DNA from: Rhynchonema sp. JSB1_4
Taxonomy: Eukaryota; Nematoda; Chromadorea; Monhysterida; Xyalidae
Direction: 5' to 3'
Assembly: GCA_030248065.1 (NCBI GenBank)
Contig: JASAMV010004134.1
Location: forward strand, 1-64,000
DNA length: 64,000 bases
Of this stretch, positions 59,601 to 64,000 are shown piece by piece; within the stretch, counting starts at the first letter, position 1; the number at the start of each line of letters is the position of its first letter. The position numbers and the translations under genes are program-made. The notes beneath the pieces were generated by a model that was given only the letters and a program-made list of their open reading frames with translations, was not told the DNA's origin and made no database searches.

Positions 59601-62600
59601 TTATATTTCCTTTTTCTCTCTTTTTGCTTAATTCTGTTTTTCGCTGAGACTGAGTGAAGATGAGAAATTTCCAGATCTACTTCATACAAGAAAGAAAAAT
59701 GCCCCAAGGGGCATAAAAGAAATATGGTTCCCTGGCTGACTGGCATAAAAGAACGATACTAGCTTGCACCACTTTGTTGATGTTTCATAAGGCACTGGAA
59801 TAAACGTAAGTGTGTTCTGAGCTGTTTGATGCCGAACAGTAGACATTGAACCATATTCCCGGCGCGTGCTGTTTTGAAACCAGAGACACAGGGCATGGAG
59901 ATATTGAAAGAGTGCAATATTCTCTTTACTCCTCTCCTTGTTGAATCATCGTGCTTAACCGAAGACTGCACTGTTACCATCGTGAGGTTGAAAAGAAGAA
60001 ACAGTTGCCTAAATATGTGGGTTTGCACGAAAGTTTCGATATCGGCTGGGTGTTGGTTCAAAAGAGTTCGCGCCGGGAATATGGTTCAATGTCTACTGTT
60101 CGGCATCAAACAGCTCAGAACACACTTACGTTTATTCCAGTGCCTTATGAAACATCAACAAAGTGGTGCAAGCTAGTATCGTTCTTTTATGCCAGTCAGC
60201 CAGGGAACCATATTTCTTTTATGCCCCTTGGGGCATTTTTCTTTCTTGTATCGTTCTTTTATATCGCGCAAGCGCCAAACAGGGAACCCGAATAAATCAG
60301 GCACAGAAAGTTTTCAGTTCCGGCAACCAATGGTTCTAACTAAGAAAATGTCGACCATCAGACTTTTCTCAAGTTATCAACGCACATGAGGTGTGGGGGT
60401 TAGTTTAAAGCGGCCCCGCCGCTATTGTTTTTTGGTTTTCGACCTCGGTTTTTTCACTTATATCCTTTGTTGCCATCGAGATCAAGAACATTAGTTTTGA
60501 CGAACTTCACCAAAATGGCGGTTACCCACCGAAATCGATCCACCAAGATGCTCTATCGGGAACAAAACTGTCCGATATTCACGCACATTTGCACACGATG
60601 ATCAGGAATGACAAGAGAAATTCAAAATCACTGGGGCGTGATATAGGCGGCGGGTTACGGTAGCCCGATACAACATTAGCTTTTTTGTAAATAACAAATG
60701 TTTTGTCAACCGACCGTAACGCGCCGCCTATACCACACCTCTGTGATTTGAATTTTGCTTTGGAAATCCTGATTTCCATGCACACATAGTGCGTCAATAT
60801 TGGGATAGTTTGTTCCCGTGCGGCCATGTCGGTGGATCGACTTCGGTGGATAAACGTCAGTTTGGTGAAGTTCTTGAAGGGTAATGTTCTTCATCCCAGT
60901 GCCAATTAGCGATTAATATAAAAAACCGAGGTCCAAAACCCAAAAAACAATAACGGCAGGCCCGGTTTAAGGATGCTATACTTTTTGCAGGATATATGAA
61001 TCGGTGGTTATCGTGACATAAGGCCAATTTTGTGTTTCGATTTCACTATAGAGTTCTAACAATCGAGACACGCTTGTGTCTGCGTCTTCACCCACCACTG
61101 AAGCAAAACCAACGCAGTGCGCCCCCCCCCCCCACGCGCATGTCTATGCTTTTGAGGAACATGGTAACTTGTCAAGTTATTTATTTTTTTTAAATTTACC
61201 CCCAGGTATGTATTTGACACCCTAGGTACCATCATTTATAGCGCACTGATTGCGCATCGTCTCAGAGAATGGCACTTGTTGGTTTAGTACCAAGCAAAGC
61301 TGTGCAATGAACTTCCATGCCCCCTGTCCTTCCAGCTTCAGCAATGAAATAAGTGTCAAACATCTGTCTCCAGATTGCTTTGGTGTTGGCCGCCGCATCT
61401 GATCTTGGATTCAATGTTACGTAAAAACTACTATTTAACTTTCCCACGAAAGCCAAATTATAAATGCCGAAAAAGCTTTGAATGTTAGAGAGCAACAGCA
61501 ATTTTAATTAAGAAGTTGATATCTTGTGGGTATTTTATCATGAATGACATCACAGCGCATAAACTGCGAACCGCACCTGTGCTTAATAATTAATCTCAAA
61601 TAAAAACACGAAAAAGCTGAAAAATGTTACCCAGAATTCATTAAAAGTTAGTAAAAAAACAACAAAGTTCGCTGCGCGTATGGATGTTTGAACCCGCGAC
61701 CTTTTCGTCTTCAGTGATGCGCGTTAGACCGTTCGGACATAACTGCTTCGCCACTTTCCTTCACAAACCTTACTATGTACATAACTACGCGTGCATTGCT
61801 GCATTGCCTATTGTGCTGGCTGCCTGTGTGTGTGTGTGTGCTGGCTGCCTGCCTGTGTGTGTGTGCTGGCTGGCCGGCTGTGTGTTGTGTGTAATACATT
61901 GTGCGCTTTATGAATCAGGCAACTACGTAGCGTGCACTAATGCATTGTTGTGTGTGTCTGAGCGTCCATTATGGCTATTTTTGAGCTGAAAAACATTTAA
62001 CCAATTGGAATTAATATATGTTTGACGTAACAACGATTAAACACACATATCACCGCTGATTTTGGCTTTAGAACCATACTTTCTGTACAAAAAGTCATGG
62101 TCTGGAACCGTTCATACTAAAAGTTACGAACTCGGCGATAGCACCACCGTGTTTCTCGAGTGCGAAAACCACATAAACAACTTTAATAGTTCTGGTAACC
62201 CAACTTTTCGGCGAAATTGTACTTCGGGAAGCACACTTTACATACAAAAAGTCGTGGTCATGGTCTGGAACCGGTCTCAGTCGTGGAGTTACGAAGTCGG
62301 CGATAGCACCATCGTGTTTCTCGTGTGCGAAAACCCTATATGCGATATTAACATTTCTGGTGTTCAGTAACGTCTGGGCCCTGACTAGTTTTTTGTGGAA
62401 AAAAAAAGGGAAAGAACGTTTTTACAAAAATTTCAACTGTATCTTGCCCGCGATCGCGCGAGCGGGCACGCAGCGGAATGAGATTTTGTGTGGACCTAGA
62501 AGTCCACGCCGTACAAGTTGTGTGCAAGTTTGGGCTTCTCAAGTTAAGTCTTGTGAAAATGGCGTGAGTTTAAATTTTTCAACTCACGCAATATAAGGAA

Positions 62601-63340
62601 TCAACCATATGTCGCTTAGCATTACCATGCTAGCTCCGATTTGTGAAACACTAAGGCTGTGAGCAGATAAACGCGGAATGCGGAAATTGGTTAGCAGATA
62701 AACGCGGAATGGCAGATTTCTGCATTCCGCATTCCGCGTTTATCTGCTCACCTTTGCGGAATGGTGCGTGCTTGGATGACGATGACAACTTTCAGCGTGC
62801 TGACCTCAAAATGGGTCGTGTTAACGCAAACGGCAACTGAGAGGTTTGACCAAAAGCATAAATTTACTTGCATAAATGCAGAATTCCGGAAAGGTGAGCA
62901 GATAAACGCGGAATGCGGAATGCAGAAATCTGCCATTCCGCGTTTATCTGCTCACAGCCTAAGTGCCTTGAAACATCTCACTGTAGCGTACTCCTTCACG
63001 AACTGGACCAATTGAGAGCCACACTTTGTTACACACGCGGCACTAACTTTTTAAAGTTCCTTGTGTTTTAAAAGTAGCAAATTTGTCAAAAATCAATAAA
63101 AATAATCGTACCTTTCAGCGCGAAATCCGGGAGCACGACGTGAGAATCCTACAGGATTTCCAGCGTCTCGACCACGCGCTGCAGGGCGCCAAACGTGACG
63201 CGGTGATGTTTCACAAATACGCACTGGCTGCCGACATGGATGGCACAACGACCGAGCTTGACGTTGCACTTGCTGCCCATAATAATTTTAATAATAATTT
63301 CCGACAATATAGTCAAGAATCTGATGGGATTCCACTGTGA
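50690..63340 (+). CDS. Unrecognised large gene, eight C-terminal exons, at least 621 aa
   Basis: Exons 50690-51018, 51299-51442, 51701-51823, 52364-52447, 58133-58282, 58581-58829, 59019-59584 and 63119-63340 join without a stop and with matching phase at every junction, ending at a TGA at 63338. The 5' end is missing: the first exon begins in mid-codon. The product is hydrophilic with no transmembrane segment. It has an acidic Ser-rich region (HSPEEEIDN), an aromatic block near KPDYCTLPKDIGGFRAHFHD, a basic coiled-coil-like stretch with QELANRKYQNAKETRQRQR, Ser/His-rich segments (RSRKSSDGRPSPDRDQ, then HNHNHHH), a long Asn-rich region, and a C-terminal helical segment with DDAMKQLNADL continued by REIREHDVRILQDFQRLDHA. 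It looks like a cytoplasmic scaffold or regulatory protein, but I do not recognise the family. Two donors read GTTGGT. Introns of 5.7 and 3.5 kb are long for this locus and full of repeats. Confidence 0.7.
52448..58132 (+). other. 5.7-kb intron of the large gene
   Basis: No additional exon could be placed with confidence, and the flanking exons join in phase without one. Short frames inside do not resemble known proteins. Confidence 0.4.
59688..60252. repeat. Near-perfect foldback with ~180-bp arms
   Basis: The left arm 59688-59867 and the right arm 60070-60252 are inverted copies with almost no differences visible, separated by a ~200-bp unique loop. The ends read CAAGAAAGAAAAATGCCCC and its inverse, with TA on each side. 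Both arms yield the same spurious peptide ending, which shows how little they have diverged. It lies in the last intron of the large gene. Confidence 0.85.
60409..60967. repeat. Large imperfect palindrome, TAA-flanked
   Basis: The arms (about 60409-60680 and 60695-60967) mirror each other through AGCGGCCCCGCCG, TTTTTTGGTTTTCGACCTCGG, AAATCGATCCACC and GGCGGCGGGTTACGG segments, with moderate divergence. It is flanked by TAA on the right and TTAA/TAA on the left. No transposase. Confidence 0.72.
61678..61745 (-). pseudogene. Degenerate tRNA-like sequence, possibly tRNA-Phe derived
   Basis: The minus strand reads GTCCGAACGGTCTAACGC (A-box-like D arm), ACTGAAGA (the usual tRNA-Phe anticodon loop, GAA) and GTCGCGGGTTCAAAC (B-box-like T arm). 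The anticodon and T stems do not pair properly and the acceptor ends do not match, so it is not a working tRNA. It may be a tRNA pseudogene or a tRNA-derived SINE head. Confidence 0.4.
61821..61905. repeat. TG-rich microsatellite
   Basis: Alternating TG runs broken by CTGGCTGCC units. Confidence 0.85.
62085..62365. repeat. Diverged tandem duplication, ~130-bp unit
   Basis: Two copies (about 62085-62190 and 62238-62365) share TACAAAAAGTC, ATGGTCTGGAACCG, GTTACGAA, TCGGCGATAGCACCA and TCGTGTTTCTCG in the same order. Confidence 0.7.
62655..62959. mobile_element. PIF/Harbinger-like MITE, TAA duplication
   Basis: The TIR GGCTGTGAGCAGATAAACGC and its inverse bound a 305-bp element, flanked by TAA at 62652-62654 and 62960-62962. 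The TIR sequence is repeated inward (near 62685 and 62895), so the element is a double hairpin. No transposase. It sits in the last intron of the large gene. Confidence 0.87.
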
Positions 63341-64000
63341 TTGTTGTCATTTTGACGATGTAGCTTGTGCACTGTATCCTTATTGTTCGATTTTTTAATA
63401 TTTGTATTTATATAGTCATTTTCGGTATGTGTCTTTGATATCTTGCACTCTGATTTCAGTTGAACTTGGAGAAACTGAAATTAATTTTGCAGTTTCGGTT
63501 GCATTTTCTGTACTTTTTGAAAATCGAACTCGGTGGTCTGTTCTCACTCAGACTAGGTACAAAATTTCTGTCACAGCACGTGAAGCGAAAATTCCTAATT
63601 TTTGATTTGTAACAATTCCCATTTTCGTTTTTTTGCAACATTTATGATTTTTTTCTACCACACAGTCTGATAATATACATATATAGGCATTTATGTATGT
63701 ATTTGAACTCGTATACTTGAGACAAAGCTTTCAAACCCCAGTCAATGTGCTATTGTACCCATGTCTTTTTGTGTGTGATTCATAGGTATAGTTTAGCCAG
63801 CATTTTCTATTTTGCAGGTTTCAAAACAGCACCCTATTTCCCCAAATATACGGTACACAAAACTGTATATACAGTACCTAATAAAACAGGTCTATAACAA
63901 TTGTGTATTGCTTTTTCAACAAATACGAACGAAAACTAAAATAAGAGTAAATCGATAATGAACGAGTCACTGGTGCAAAGAAAGTCCACGTCTTATCACA
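63341..64000 (+). other. 3' flank of the large gene
   Basis: AT-rich sequence after the stop codon, containing AATAAAA-type stretches (for example near 63880) that could serve as polyadenylation signals. No further gene is visible before the window ends. Confidence 0.4.

Overview
The window is eukaryotic nuclear DNA, most likely from a nematode or a close relative. Genes are split by many short introns, intergenic space is wide, and repeats are dense. Two observations point to nematodes: interstitial TTAGGC repeats (the nematode telomere unit) near 31.1 kb, and a LIM domain that resembles the nematode LTD-1/Hillarin family. No bacterial-style operon or CRISPR array is present. All gene models were built by hand from splice sites, reading-frame continuity and protein family knowledge; nothing was searched.

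Layout. From 1 to 6.0 kb I see no gene, only small inverted-repeat elements. From 6.1 to 25.8 kb there is a run of minus-strand genes. A complete 12-exon DEG/ENaC ion channel (6089-11656) carries a dying hAT transposon in one intron. It is followed by a LIM-domain gene (12970-13285), the RNA polymerase II CTD phosphatase SSU72 (15619-17336), a TMCO4/DUF726 family protein (18463-24124) and the MICOS subunit CHCHD3/MIC19 (25057-25817). These are ordinary housekeeping or channel genes with no obvious shared pathway.

From 25.9 to 35.6 kb lies a repeat nursery. It holds hAT-like elements nested in one another with exact 8-bp target duplications, TA-flanked MITEs, interstitial telomere repeats, an island of AAGACTGATTA repeats, and a 1.2-kb foldback inserted in another element. 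From 35.6 to 44.2 kb I see almost nothing apart from two MITEs.

From 44.2 to 63.3 kb the genes lie on the plus strand: a small unrecognised three-exon gene at 44.2 kb and an unrecognised gene of at least 621 codons whose eight phase-consistent exons span 50.7-63.3 kb. Between them sits a 1.04-kb Mutator-like foldback with a 9-bp target duplication. The last long intron of the large gene holds two large hairpins, a degenerate tRNA-like sequence and a PIF/Harbinger-like MITE.

Two genome-wide signals cut across the gene list. First, about a third of the 5' splice sites I could place read GTTGG[T/C/A] instead of GTRAGT, several fixed by conserved protein sequence. Second, the 9-mer GAAACATCA (either strand) occurs at least 21 times in 64 kb, in introns, spacers and coding exons, against about 0.5 expected by chance.
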